A stretch of 17,479 bases of DNA from CALGLS01 sp047626155 (GTDB lineage: Bacteria; Bacteroidota; Bacteroidia; Chitinophagales; Saprospiraceae). Under the pieces are notes generated by a model, which saw only the letters and a program-made list of their open reading frames with translations, had not been told where the DNA came from and did not search any database. The position numbers and the translations under genes are program-made. The DNA lies in the NCBI GenBank assembly GCA_047626155.1, contig JBLHRR010000121.1, forward strand, positions 1 to 17,479. Direction: 5' to 3'. Of the stretch, positions 1 through 8,936 are shown piece after piece. Each line of letters opens with the position of its first letter. The stretch's first letter is position 1.

Positions 1-888
1 TCCAGAAAAGGTAAACATATATAAAGCGGTAGTTGCTAATTTTTTCATACCATACTTGACTACCAAGTTGCCATTAAAAAAGGTAGCCAAACCCAGAAAA
101 AAAGCGATGCCGGCAAAGAGGTAAGCAAACTCTTTTATCAATCCATACTGGTCTTGAAATATTTGTTTTGACGAACTTAAATAGACCATAAAACTACTCG
201 TTATAAGTCCCGATATTAAGGTGTAGATTATCGTTTCTTTAAATTTAAAAAACTCTTTTACACCATCCACAAACAAGTGCTTTGTCAACTGTATCCTTTT
301 GCTTTTCGGAACCGTTTCTTTTAGTCTTAGCCCAAACCAAATCAGGGTCACCAATGCAAAAAACATTTGAAAATAAAAGATCGCTTGCCAATAGTAAATG
401 TCTAGAATAAATTGGCCCAAGATCGGAGCGATCATCGGCACTAAAATAAAAATAACCGTAATAAACGACATGATCCTCGCCATATAATCACCCTCGTATA
501 AATCTCTGATAATCGAAATGCTGACACTCCTTGGAGCAGAAAGTCCAACGCCCTGAAGGAACCGCCCAAACAACATCATTTCCAAAGTGGTCGCCTGTAC
601 CGAAATTAAACTGGCCAATAAAAAGACCACGACTCCTGCATACACTACGGGCTTTCTACCCAGACTATCCGACAAGGTTCCAAAGACTAATTGCCCCATC
701 CCCAGCCCTAAAAATATCATCGTAACGATAGACTGTAGGTCCCTGGGGTTAGAGTGGTTCAGCGCAAGACCGATGTCGTTTAATCCAGGGAGAATACCAT
801 CAATCGACAAGGCGGCATTTGCCATCAAAAAAGCCATTAGGGCGATAAATTCTAATTCTGATATTCCTTGATTTTTTAGTTGCTGCAT
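1..888 (-). CDS. Bcr/CflA-type MFS drug efflux transporter (3' end outside window)
   Basis: Inner-membrane proton-driven exporter of the major facilitator superfamily; drug/H+ antiport is the usual role of this branch. The visible 296 codons begin with MQQLKNQGISELEFIALMAF at 888 and stay open to the window edge. Residues about 10-30 form TM1, in a segment reading ALSIDGILPGLNDIG that resembles the short periplasmic loop of Bcr/CflA proteins. The MFS signature GTLSDSLGRKPV follows TM2 at about residues 65-76, and GRFLQGVGLSAPRSVSISIIRD corresponds to the conserved loop and TM4/5 region. About eight hydrophobic segments are visible, so roughly 100 residues are missing at the C-terminus. The gene lies 242 bp downstream of the S9 peptidase on the same strand and probably has its own promoter. 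The substrate cannot be read from the sequence. Family confidence is high. Confidence 0.9.
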   Translation of the reverse strand, partial: MQQLKNQGISELEFIALMAFLMANAALSIDGILPGLNDIGLALNHSNPRDLQSIVTMIFLGLGMGQLVFGTLSDSLGRKPVVYAGVVVFLLASLISVQATTLEMMLFGRFLQGVGLSAPRSVSISIIRDLYEGDYMARIMSFITVIFILVPMIAPILGQFILDIYYWQAIFYFQMFFALVTLIWFGLRLKETVPKSKRIQLTKHLFVDGVKEFFKFKETIIYTLISGLITSSFMVYLSSSKQIFQDQYGLIKEFAYLFAGIAFFLGLATFFNGNLVVKYGMKKLATTALYMFTFSG

Positions 889-1130
889 TGTAGCCGTAAA
901 AGTACTTTTTATTCTACTTCCTTCGCGATTCTAGCAATTAATTCTTCAAATTCCTTAATAACCTTTAATTTCTATCGAGAGCCAGCGCTCTAATGTCCAA
1001 CTCCTTAAGTAACAACAAAAAATTACCGTTATATTTTTTATCCTCAGCAGTTTTCTATTTCAATCCACCTCCAATCCGCACATCCCAATAGACCAAACTG
1101 AAAAATATAACAACTTCCCTACACCATTCA

Positions 1131-3605
1131 TCATTCCTTCACCTTCGCCATAATCGTACGATTCTTAACATACTTGTCAAACCAATTCAGTTGCTCCCAC
1201 AAAACATGTTCGATTGATTCCTTTGCTCTGTAGCCATGATCTTCAAATGGCAACAATACTAATCTAGCAGTACCGCCGGAACCCCTCACCGCTTCATAAA
1301 ATACCTCTGACTGAAAAGTCAGTGTACCCGGATTGGAATCGTCATCACCATGAATAATTAAAATAGGTTCATTCACTTTGTCTGCAAAGAAGGTAGGTGA
1401 GCAGTCGATATAGGATTTCGTTGCCGCAAAAAGGGAACGACGTTCTCCCTGGAATCCATAGGGCTGATTTGTTTTATTATATGAGCCACTTCGTGCAATA
1501 CCTGCACAAAACAAATCAGAATGCGCCAGTAAATTGGCGACCATCAAACCACCATGACTGTGACCAATAATACCGATTCTATCCGGATCAGCAATTCCCA
1601 TATCAACCGCTTTCTTAACAGCCGCTTCGGCATCCGCTACCAATTGAGGAACAAAGGAATCATAGACCGTTTCAGGATCACCGATCATCGGCATTGCAGT
1701 GTTATCCAATACGGCATAACCCCGCATCAAAAAGTATTTGTGGGAGGGACCGTAAATACGCATAAAGCGATTGGAAGATCCTCTAACCTGTCCGGCTGTC
1801 TTGGCGCCAGAGTATTCCAAAGGATAAGCATAAACCACCGTCGGAACTTTGGTTCCTTCTTTATATCCTGGAGGCAAAAGCAATTGGAAACTTAACTCAA
1901 CGCCGTCATCTCTTTTGTATCGGACAATCTTGTTTTCTACCTGGCGCAATTCAGGACTCGGATCCTGAAACTTTGTAATTGGCCGTTTAGTAATTGCTTT
2001 GGTTCCTTCACCATCATCCGCTTTGATTGATTTTCCAAATTCTGCTAAATAAAAATTAGGCACCACCGTCGACGATTCAGAACTCATGATGAAGCTGTTG
2101 GCCTTTTCCGCAAAGCCAACGAAATATTCATACTTCCCTTTTTCACATCGGAATATTCTTTCGATTTCTCCTGATGCAAGATTTCGTCGATCAACGAATG
2201 GTCGATCGCCCTCCTTGGTACCGCCACTCCCTCGGAAATAAATAGAACCATCCTCCACTTTGATTGCATATTTACCATTATCTAATTGTTTAAACAGCGG
2301 GTAACCTGGATCATTGTAGCGATCATTTTCATCCAGATCAAACCATTCTTTGGCGCTGCCTTTGTTGACATCTAAAAGCCAGACATAACGCCATCTTTTC
2401 ATGCGATCTCTCTGATAGACCATAAGCATCCCGTCAGATTCACCCCACATCGTTGCTTCTATGCGATGCTCTGCTTTGAAAACTTCTTCTGCTTGGCCCT
2501 TGAACGGTGCTTCCCATCGCATCAATTTATCTCTAAATTCCACCTTTGCAACTGGATCGCCGCCATCTAATGCTTCTTTCCAAAACAAGGTATGCGGAGC
2601 TGTTGGTTGCCAGTCAACAGATCGGGGACCGGTAATCACACCCTGTACAGGCACTTCATTTGCAACAGAATGATTCGCAATCGTTTTTACCAAATTTCCT
2701 TTTAGATCCCATACTTCGATGTCATTGCCAAAACGCCACCAGGCCACTTCATGCGACCAAGGTGTTTTCAATCGTTCTATTAATAGGTAATTCCCATCCG
2801 GAGAAACGCCTCCATACATGTAGGACGCCGAAGGTCCAACCACTTGCTTCTGTTTCGTTTTGGTATCATAGATCACCAATTCACATTGGGTGTAGTAACT
2901 GAACAATTCATCATCAAAGGAGGTCTCCAACAAGTTTCTTGATTCGTAGGTTGACCTCGCAGATGCACCAGCATCCTCCAGTATCTTAGGTCCACTTGGT
3001 ACCAACGATTTTTGAGGAGCGGCACCGCGATTATTAATTCTTCTAACTAACAATTTTTCCTGATTCGGAAACCATCTCACGGCCTGATCCATGAGGGGAT
3101 TAAGAATCATGTCCGGCACCTTTTCTACCTGACCACTTATGTCCCCCATCCACAATTCAATCCGATCTTCAAATCCGACGGACAAAGCAAATCGTTGACC
3201 ATCTACGGTCCAACTTGTTGAAATAACTTCTGCTCCATCTGGAATATTCAGCGGTATCATTTTTCCATCATTAACGGTGAGCATCCTTGGGGAAGTCCCA
3301 CCATGTCTTCCATGGTAATAATTGTTTTTTGGATTAACCCTTGTCCCTGCGAGTTTGAGCATTGGACCCGCCAACTCGGATAAAGCTGGGTAGATAATCG
3401 GATCTGTCAGGATCATGTGTGTTTTTGTGGGGGAGGTTGATGTTCTCGGTAGTTGGGGGGCGTGGAGGATTTTGAGGATGTCTTCATCTGGGGATTGCCA
3501 GGTCTTGGCACTGGGTTCTTTGTTTTTGTCTTGGGCTGTTGTTTCTTGGTGGTAGCATAGGCAGATGAAAGCGAGTAGGAGGAAGGTGGATAATGATTTT
3601 TTCAT
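1131..3605 (-). CDS. Secreted S9 serine peptidase, glutamyl endopeptidase-like
   Basis: Exported prolyl-oligopeptidase-fold serine peptidase of 824 residues. Residues 1-25 form a signal peptide (MKKSLSTFLLLAFICLCYHQ, then ETTAQ). The N-terminal two thirds is a beta-propeller with WD/TolB-like blades such as WTVDGQRFALSV and GGVSPDGNYLLIERL. The C-terminal alpha/beta-hydrolase domain covers about residues 560-815. Its catalytic triad is visible: Ser683 in GHSHGG, Asp756 in IHGDDDSNPG, and His790 in FEDHGYRA. Propeller motifs such as LVPSGPKI, the DELFSYYTQCELV stretch, and RSVDWQPTAPHTLFWKEALD match the plant chloroplast glutamyl endopeptidase (CGEP) and its bacterial relatives rather than DPP4 or classical prolyl oligopeptidase. 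A role in trimming peptides outside the cytoplasm is inferred. Cleavage after Glu is family knowledge and is not proven here. It is probably monocistronic. Confidence 0.9.
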   Translation of the reverse strand: MKKSLSTFLLLAFICLCYHQETTAQDKNKEPSAKTWQSPDEDILKILHAPQLPRTSTSPTKTHMILTDPIIYPALSELAGPMLKLAGTRVNPKNNYYHGRHGGTSPRMLTVNDGKMIPLNIPDGAEVISTSWTVDGQRFALSVGFEDRIELWMGDISGQVEKVPDMILNPLMDQAVRWFPNQEKLLVRRINNRGAAPQKSLVPSGPKILEDAGASARSTYESRNLLETSFDDELFSYYTQCELVIYDTKTKQKQVVGPSASYMYGGVSPDGNYLLIERLKTPWSHEVAWWRFGNDIEVWDLKGNLVKTIANHSVANEVPVQGVITGPRSVDWQPTAPHTLFWKEALDGGDPVAKVEFRDKLMRWEAPFKGQAEEVFKAEHRIEATMWGESDGMLMVYQRDRMKRWRYVWLLDVNKGSAKEWFDLDENDRYNDPGYPLFKQLDNGKYAIKVEDGSIYFRGSGGTKEGDRPFVDRRNLASGEIERIFRCEKGKYEYFVGFAEKANSFIMSSESSTVVPNFYLAEFGKSIKADDGEGTKAITKRPITKFQDPSPELRQVENKIVRYKRDDGVELSFQLLLPPGYKEGTKVPTVVYAYPLEYSGAKTAGQVRGSSNRFMRIYGPSHKYFLMRGYAVLDNTAMPMIGDPETVYDSFVPQLVADAEAAVKKAVDMGIADPDRIGIIGHSHGGLMVANLLAHSDLFCAGIARSGSYNKTNQPYGFQGERRSLFAATKSYIDCSPTFFADKVNEPILIIHGDDDSNPGTLTFQSEVFYEAVRGSGGTARLVLLPFEDHGYRAKESIEHVLWEQLNWFDKYVKNRTIMAKVKE

Positions 3606-4085
3606 AAGGGGGTGGTTTTTTTGTTGATGAATAGATAAGTTATTCTTTGTTGTGACTAAGGTAAATAAATATTTAAAAATGAAGATATGTATGGCGGGTT
3701 TATAGACGAAGGAGGTCGATTGTGGGACGAATGAGAAGTTGGATGGGATGGTTATTTGTTATTTTTAATTGAGGATGTTCATTTAAGTGTGTCTGCCAAT
3801 TTTTCAATCAAAATTGAAGATTCCCATAATAATTGGATAGGCAAAGGCAAAAAGCCCATCTTCGATATAATCTTACAGCCTCTAATATTGCGATCTGTCT
3901 ATTTTCTCAAATTAATCTCGAACAGGATGGGACCATAGGCAAATCCCATTGACAATAATTCTAACAATATAGTTACACCATTAATCTCTGGATCACTTAA
4001 TAAAAAAAATCGTAACTGTTCAGCAGCAGTTAGCTTCCCTCTATCGTACGTTATAGAGATGCTAACTGCCAATAGCTAACGAATC
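3606..4085. other. 480-bp intergenic region between the two exported peptidases
   Basis: No convincing gene is present. The half next to the S9 peptidase (3606-3760) should carry its promoter; a weak TACCTTAG match to the Bacteroidota -7 element lies on the minus strand about 60 bp upstream of its start. A 60-codon plus-strand frame at 3756-3938 has no recognisable features. A minus-strand frame from about 4080 to the stop at 3899-3901 is open for about 60 codons and ends in a natural-looking tail (MGFAYGPILFEINLRK), but it lacks a start codon and runs through the hairpin at 4027-4068. It may be a gene remnant or chance. Confidence 0.5.
4004..4068 (-). terminator. Putative terminator of the T9SS metalloprotease gene
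   Basis: Read on the minus strand, 17 bp after the protease stop there is a hairpin with outer stem CAGTTAGC/GCTAACTG (4027-4034 with 4061-4068) and inner stem CTCTAT/ATAGAG. A second short stem, AACTG/CAGTT, follows and leads into a run of eight T residues (complement of 4004-4011). The structure is imperfect, so factor-independent termination is plausible but not certain. Confidence 0.5.
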
Positions 4086-7000
4086 TTACTTCACCACTAA
4101 CTTAATAATCTCTTCTCCCCCATCATGACGCGCTCTGAGCACATATATGCCCGCGGGAAGTCCTCCCAAGTCCATAACAAATTCATTTCCGGAAACAACC
4201 TGTTCCTTTATTACGCGACCGTTTAGATCGTGCAGTTGCAGTTCCGCTTCACCAGACTCAATATTAAGTAATCCAAATAGCTCTCCACGAACAGGACTTG
4301 GATAAACCTGCAGTCCTAATTTGGCACCTTCGATACTTGCTGTACGAATTTGAGAGTATTCAAATTTACCGTCTAAATCGTTTTGACGTAATCGGTAATA
4401 ATATTGTGTCCCTGGCCTAACATCCTCATCGAAGTATTCGTAATTATTGACCTGCCGAACCTCATCGGTAGCCAATACGTCTCCAATGGTTGTAAACTCC
4501 CTTTCGGTTTCAGTACGACGTTCGATTTCAAAGCCTGCGTTGTCGACTTCGTTTGCCGTTTTCCAGTCCAAATGAATTGCATTTTCCCGTCCAGAAACAT
4601 CGAAAGACAACAGATCAACTGGTAAAGGAACAACCGAGCAAAAGTCTAGTCTCCATGAAGTGAGTTCTCCACCATCTAGGTTAGCGTTATCATTAATTCT
4701 CAAAGTCCAATCTCCTGCAATTGGTAAACCATTAAAAATAGAAAGCGGTTCCTCTGGTATAAATGTACCTCCTTGGCCAAGTGGATTACAAGCTGCAGAA
4801 CTTACTGGATCAGTAGCATCATCACTTAAGCTCAAATTGAAGTCGTTATTGGAGCCACATTCTCCATCCCAAAGTAAAACTATCGGGGCTCCTCCTGGAC
4901 CAATAAGCCGAACCGCAAGGTCTCCAACATAGGTATGTGTCCCAAGAATATTTGAGACCGCAAGCTGATCAACTGTGCCGGGACCAGTTACAGTAAGGAC
5001 AGAATTCACCTCTGGTGTTCCGCTAGCAGAGATCGGTTCTGGCGTGTTTTGTATAAAGGAAGCTTCGCAATCTTCTGTTGTAAATTCACGTGTCAAAGAC
5101 CAAGGAGTATCACCACAATCGGTAGTGGCCTTTACACGCCAATAATATAGGGTAAGTCCTTCTAAACTCATATCCAATGAATAGGAATTCGTGGTTACTG
5201 TTTCATCCACTACCAAAGTTGCAAAAGCTGGATAGGGAGAAACTTGAACGTCATAAGAAGTCGCATTTGATTTTGGCATCCAAAAAAGGATTGGAATTAA
5301 TCCTATATCCACGGCATTGTCAGCTGGCAGATCAAGAGTGGTTAAACCCGCAGGTTCTTCTACAGTAAGAACATAATTGAAATTTCTAACAATAGGACCA
5401 CTTGTCCCTGTAATAGTAATTGTATAATCACCCTCCGCTAGACCAGATGTATTACCAATTTCAAATGTAGTTCCTGAACCTGCGACGATTATTGGACTGT
5501 CAAAAGTCAGGGAAGAACTTCCTGGTAGGTTGGTGGCGCTTAATGTAACATTCCCAGTAAAACCAGAAATAACGGATGTCGTAACTGGTATATTGGATTC
5601 AACATCTCCTGGGCATATCGTTGATAATGGATTTGGTAAGTTTAATAAATAAGTAGGTCCGCTAGAGACTTGGATTTCAAAATTCGAAGCTGATATATTG
5701 TAAAAAATATTGTCTGAACAACGCACTTGAATTCTCGCTGTTGTCGAAATTCCTACTGGCACCGAAATGTCTGCAGTACCGTTATTGGTAACACTATTTG
5801 CAAGAGTAACAGGGTAAGTCAATCCTCCGTCATAAGAAAGTAGGATGTCAACATTGGCACAAGAAACAGGAGCAACATTGGTTCCAGCCACATCCCAGCT
5901 AACCGTTTGGGTCTGGCCTTCAATCCAAATCACTCCACTTGTAGTAGGCGAAGTAACCAAAAATGGACCGCCTGTAACGGTCGTGATGACGATGTCATCT
6001 TCGGCTGTACAAGACATGCTGTTCGTACTATTGTCTCGCACCGTAACTCGGAAATCCATTGTTCGAGCGACGGATGGCAATACTTCCCAAGTAGGAGTCG
6101 TACCGTCAATTACGGCAGCTAAATTTGGAAGGTATCGTCCAATTTCAATCGAAGGAGGCAATGAACGAAAACTAGGTCCTTGCGTATTGGTGGACTCAGG
6201 TGGTATGGCTTCCGCCACCTCGTTATTGTACTGCTCCCAAGTGAAGGTCAATGGATCGCTATCTGGATCAGAAGCAGTGGCCTCCAAAAGTAATGGAGTA
6301 GAACTTGGAACAGTTACGTCCAGTACTGCAGAAACCGTTGGAGCTGAGTTTGCGCTCGGAAGAATAGTGGCACAACTAGTACTCAACATTCGTGCGGACA
6401 TCTGCTGAATACTAATTGCATGGAAATAAAAATCAGGAACACCTTGGATCTGATTGTCACAGTTAGAAGTTACGTAACTCATGATCGTAGTTCCTGCTCC
6501 TGGTTCCATTGCACTGGCCGATGACCGGTTGCAGTCTTCCCCTTGTGTATGTCCGGCTCCACATTGGTGTCCCATTTCATGTGACCATACTTTCAAAAAC
6601 CGGGGCTGGGTAATTCCTCCGGCACTAGCTCGAGTTACTCCTCTTGCCTTACTTCCACCACAAAGCACATTTAGTCCTGCTACTCCACTGCTTCCGCCGC
6701 TCTGGCCCAATACATGTCCAAGATCAAAATTCGCGCTACCAATGGTCGCATCGAGATTACTAATGTTCTCCGCCAACATTGCGATAGCGTCACTATTGGT
6801 ATACGGATCGGTCGCTCCGTTGTAGTAGAAGATATCTGATAGATTAGCAATCAGTATGAACCGAGCTGTAAGATCTCGTTCATACCATCCATTGATTTGA
6901 TTAATACTGGTCACGACGTGAGCAGTGACGATCGCATCATCAGCAGCATTACCAGCCGAAGATGCACCAAGAGTTGATGTTGCGTATTCTCCTGTCACTG

Positions 7001-7628
7001 CAATGGCGAGTCGATAAGTTCGAAGCTGACAATCCCCGGCACGAGAAGCCTTCTCCAAATCGCTAGGTTCAATTAATTTTTCATCCAAGGTTCCGCAATC
7101 AAAGGGCTCCGTGTTCGCTGGCAGATCGCGTTCGTAGTAACTTAAATAGTGTTCCGTATTCCCCTTAGAATAAGGTTTAAGAAAAGCCAGGCCTTCTGGA
7201 AGTTGCATCATTGCGTTTAAGCCGTTGCTTGTCCAATCAAGACGAATACGATGGCTTGGATCATTTACGCCATAACCATGATAAGTTTTAATGGAGGGGA
7301 ACTGGGCGGCTAAGGCTGGTTCCATCATTGAATATTCGACAAGGTGAAATGCCTCTATTTTTCCATCTGGCATTAGTACTTCGAAAGGTTCTGATTCGTC
7401 AGTCCCTGTAGCTTCTTCTTGTGGCGCGCTGTTCAGAATTAGTCTTAATTTATCCGCATCAAGAAGCAAGGTTTTATATTCATTGGGTGTGATGATGCGC
7501 TCAGAAATTTTTTCGGCATCGATCAAAACGGATTCATCAACCTCCGTCAGAGGGGAATCTGTTGTTTGCGAAATCAAAGTGGAGAAAAAAAACAGGCAGA
7601 AGCAAGTTGTGAGAACTAGACTTTTCAT
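4086..7628 (-). CDS. Secreted reprolysin-like zinc metalloprotease with P domain and T9SS sorting domain
   Basis: Large exported protease of 1180 residues. Residues 1-20 are a signal peptide. Residues 21 to about 200 look like a propeptide. The catalytic domain covers about 203-420, with the zinc motif HEMGHQCGAGH (His350, Glu351, His354, His360) and a Met-turn at TTIMSY (Met383), as in M12B-like metzincins. Ig-like or cadherin-like segments follow (about 425-757). Next come a fibronectin-III-like domain (about 762-852), a proprotein-convertase P domain (about 858-997, with GDWTLRINDNANLDGG), a linker domain typical of T9SS cargo (VPLPVDLLSF through YYYRLRQNDLDG, 1000-1100), and a C-terminal T9SS type A sorting domain (1105-1180, LQVYPSPV through LPAGIYVLRA). 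It is predicted to cross the outer membrane through T9SS and act on the cell surface or in the medium as a protein-degrading enzyme. The start fits the signal peptide. It is monocistronic. Family confidence is high; the substrate is unknown. Confidence 0.9.
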   Translation of the reverse strand: MKSLVLTTCFCLFFFSTLISQTTDSPLTEVDESVLIDAEKISERIITPNEYKTLLLDADKLRLILNSAPQEEATGTDESEPFEVLMPDGKIEAFHLVEYSMMEPALAAQFPSIKTYHGYGVNDPSHRIRLDWTSNGLNAMMQLPEGLAFLKPYSKGNTEHYLSYYERDLPANTEPFDCGTLDEKLIEPSDLEKASRAGDCQLRTYRLAIAVTGEYATSTLGASSAGNAADDAIVTAHVVTSINQINGWYERDLTARFILIANLSDIFYYNGATDPYTNSDAIAMLAENISNLDATIGSANFDLGHVLGQSGGSSGVAGLNVLCGGSKARGVTRASAGGITQPRFLKVWSHEMGHQCGAGHTQGEDCNRSSASAMEPGAGTTIMSYVTSNCDNQIQGVPDFYFHAISIQQMSARMLSTSCATILPSANSAPTVSAVLDVTVPSSTPLLLEATASDPDSDPLTFTWEQYNNEVAEAIPPESTNTQGPSFRSLPPSIEIGRYLPNLAAVIDGTTPTWEVLPSVARTMDFRVTVRDNSTNSMSCTAEDDIVITTVTGGPFLVTSPTTSGVIWIEGQTQTVSWDVAGTNVAPVSCANVDILLSYDGGLTYPVTLANSVTNNGTADISVPVGISTTARIQVRCSDNIFYNISASNFEIQVSSGPTYLLNLPNPLSTICPGDVESNIPVTTSVISGFTGNVTLSATNLPGSSSLTFDSPIIVAGSGTTFEIGNTSGLAEGDYTITITGTSGPIVRNFNYVLTVEEPAGLTTLDLPADNAVDIGLIPILFWMPKSNATSYDVQVSPYPAFATLVVDETVTTNSYSLDMSLEGLTLYYWRVKATTDCGDTPWSLTREFTTEDCEASFIQNTPEPISASGTPEVNSVLTVTGPGTVDQLAVSNILGTHTYVGDLAVRLIGPGGAPIVLLWDGECGSNNDFNLSLSDDATDPVSSAACNPLGQGGTFIPEEPLSIFNGLPIAGDWTLRINDNANLDGGELTSWRLDFCSVVPLPVDLLSFDVSGRENAIHLDWKTANEVDNAGFEIERRTETEREFTTIGDVLATDEVRQVNNYEYFDEDVRPGTQYYYRLRQNDLDGKFEYSQIRTASIEGAKLGLQVYPSPVRGELFGLLNIESGEAELQLHDLNGRVIKEQVVSGNEFVMDLGGLPAGIYVLRARHDGGEEIIKLVVK

Positions 7629-7642
7629 AAATAATGGAGCTT

Positions 7643-7936
7643 TTAAGTAAAAAAAAGTAATATAATACTTTTGCTCAAGACTGGTATTACGCTAATTGTT
7701 TTACCGAACATTTGTCTGATTCTAATCAGAAATTCTTGTTGAACCCGGAGTAGAACTAACGATTGTATTGTTACAGTATTAAAATCGACTCCTCCATTCG
7801 GTATAATGGTATGAACGTACGGGTGACACGACAGATTCTGTCCCCAGGTAGGAGGATACTTATCATTCCAGATTTGATCCTGAATTCTTCTTTGCAGGGT
7901 TCGGAGAGGGTGTAAGGAGTGTAGAAAGTAATCCAC
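7643..7936 (-). mobile_element. Degraded relic of an IS91-like (HUH/Y2) transposase
   Basis: The minus-strand frame, entered at a GTG, contains TWGQNLSCHPYVHTIIPNGG (about 7800-7860). This closely follows the conserved segment of IS91/IS801-type rolling-circle transposases, where an HTWG...HPHxHC-I-V-x-GGG block carries the HUH metal motif (here HPYVH). After it, IQSLVLLRVQQEFLIRIRQMF resembles the family's 'vKvLSrvFRgkFl' stretch. There is no start codon ATG, none of the long N-terminal zinc-finger region, and no catalytic tyrosine region, so only about 80-90 codons of a protein of roughly 300-400 residues survive. The frame runs down to the protease promoter. It is non-functional. Family recognition is from motif memory; confidence is moderate. 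Confidence 0.6.
7652..7678 (-). promoter_or_regulatory. Possible Bacteroidota promoter of the metalloprotease gene
   Basis: On the minus strand TTG (7678-7676) precedes TACTTTTT (7659-7652) by 16 bp. The second element matches TAnnTTTG at 7 of 8 positions. The leader to the ATG at 7628 would be about 15-20 nt. The spacing is shorter than the usual 19 bp, so this is tentative. Confidence 0.3.
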
Positions 7937-8091
7937 CTATATTGCTTAATTCTGTTCTCTTTTTTAAAATGAACTAAATATTAAACTTGTTGAACCTGAT
8001 CATAAAATTAATCTCCTCAATATCCCTGACATTTGTACTATAGTTTTTTAACCAGATGTCGAAACACATCGACATCACAAATAGTATGATT

Positions 8092-8571
8092 ATGAAAATT
8101 TTAAAAGAAGTTATTATTGGTGCTCCTGCAGAAAAAATTTGGGATATCGTAGGTCACAATTTTGCAAAAATTGGGAACTGGGATGGTTCTGTTTCAAATT
8201 CAGTAGTAAATAATGATTTTCCAAAGGTAAACGGATCCCCATGTGGAGGAAGAGTATGCGAAACGAGTTTTGGAACAATAAAAGAGAAGTTTACTGCTTA
8301 TGATGAGAATAGCATGACTTTTAGTTTTCAAGGAGACATTACTTCTAAAGTATTTAGTAATGTAATGAACACGGTGACTGTTGTACCTATGGGAAAGAAG
8401 AAATCAAAGATTATAGCATCCCCAAACGTAGATTTAACATTTTTAGGAAAAATAATGAGCCCACTTATTAAATCCGGATTAGGTTCTGCAATAAAAAAAG
8501 GCTTAGAAGATTTGAAATATTTCGCCGAAAACAATAAAGTCTCTCCGAGAAAACTTGCCTCTCAGAAGTAA
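8092..8571 (+). CDS. SRPBCC (START-like / polyketide cyclase-like) family protein
   Basis: Small cytoplasmic protein of 159 residues. The N-terminus MKILKEVIIGAPAEKIWDIV, then the IGNWDGSVSNSV stretch, is typical of SRPBCC-superfamily proteins: a first beta strand, then an 'A-x-x-[IV]-W' helix, in a helix-grip fold that encloses a hydrophobic ligand pocket. The centre has the usual beta strands with a GGRVCETSFGTIKEKFTAYD hairpin. The C-terminus ends with the long amphipathic helix SGLGSAIKKGLEDLKYFAEN. I chose the ATG at 8092 because the family begins here; in-frame ATGs at 8056 and 8086 would only add a polar tail. No catalytic residues can be assigned and the ligand is unknown. It sits alone between two gene relics. 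Its 3' end abuts the lipoprotein remnant on the other strand. Confidence 0.8.
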   Translation: MKILKEVIIGAPAEKIWDIVGHNFAKIGNWDGSVSNSVVNNDFPKVNGSPCGGRVCETSFGTIKEKFTAYDENSMTFSFQGDITSKVFSNVMNTVTVVPMGKKKSKIIASPNVDLTFLGKIMSPLIKSGLGSAIKKGLEDLKYFAENNKVSPRKLASQK

Positions 8572-8832
8572 GCGTCCTGCCAAGTCTATACCTTCTGTTT
8601 CTGCTATCTCCTCCGCAGTCAGGCTAAATGAAAATGGTTTTTCTTTATAAATAAGCCTACTCTCCACATGGAGCATTGCAGAGTCAGAATCGCATAGAAA
8701 AGTACCTTGAGACATCATATCTAATGAAAAACGAGGAAATGATCCCTTCGGCTGAGGGCCAGAGAAAACAACGGGAGGTTCTTCGCAGGAGGACAGAAAT
8801 AACATTATGCATACGAATAGATAGATTATTTT
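8572..8832 (-). pseudogene. 5' remnant of a lipoprotein gene
   Basis: The minus-strand frame reads IIYLFVCIMLFLSSCEEPP near its 5' end (8829-8775), a near-perfect lipoprotein signal peptide with lipobox LSSC. A hydrophilic mature part follows, with GTFLCDSDSAMLHVESRLI and FSLTAEEIAETEGIDLAGRL. The upstream side lacks a proper ATG: a TAA lies three codons before the hydrophobic stretch, exactly where an ATGAAAAAA start would be expected, so the start looks mutated by base loss. An internal ATG at 8805 would leave a stunted signal peptide. Downstream, the frame runs into the 3' end of the convergent SRPBCC gene and loses protein-like character after about residue 75. It appears to be a small Saprospiraceae-type lipoprotein cut at its 3' end. 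Function unknown. Confidence 0.5.
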
Positions 8833-8854
8833 TTATGATTTATTTTCTATTAGG

Positions 8855-8900
8855 TTTATATATTTAAGTACCTGATCTTTATATATTTAAGTACCTGATC
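8855..8900. repeat. Perfect tandem duplication of a 23-bp unit
   Basis: Positions 8855-8877 and 8878-8900 are identical and adjacent. The unit is TTT followed by ATATATTTAAGTACCTGATC. The last bases of the second copy plus ATA (ACCTGATCATA, 8893-8903) recur at 7994-8004, on the far side of the SRPBCC gene. The repeat lies just upstream of the lipoprotein remnant on one side and the usp control region on the other. Confidence 0.9.
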
Positions 8901-8936
8901 ATAGTGCAAAACAACAGGGTATCTCTCTCCTATACG

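Noticed and set aside
3756..3938. 60-codon plus-strand frame in the intergenic region
   Set aside because: No ribosome-site context, no domain-like pattern. The opposite strand reads more like protein.
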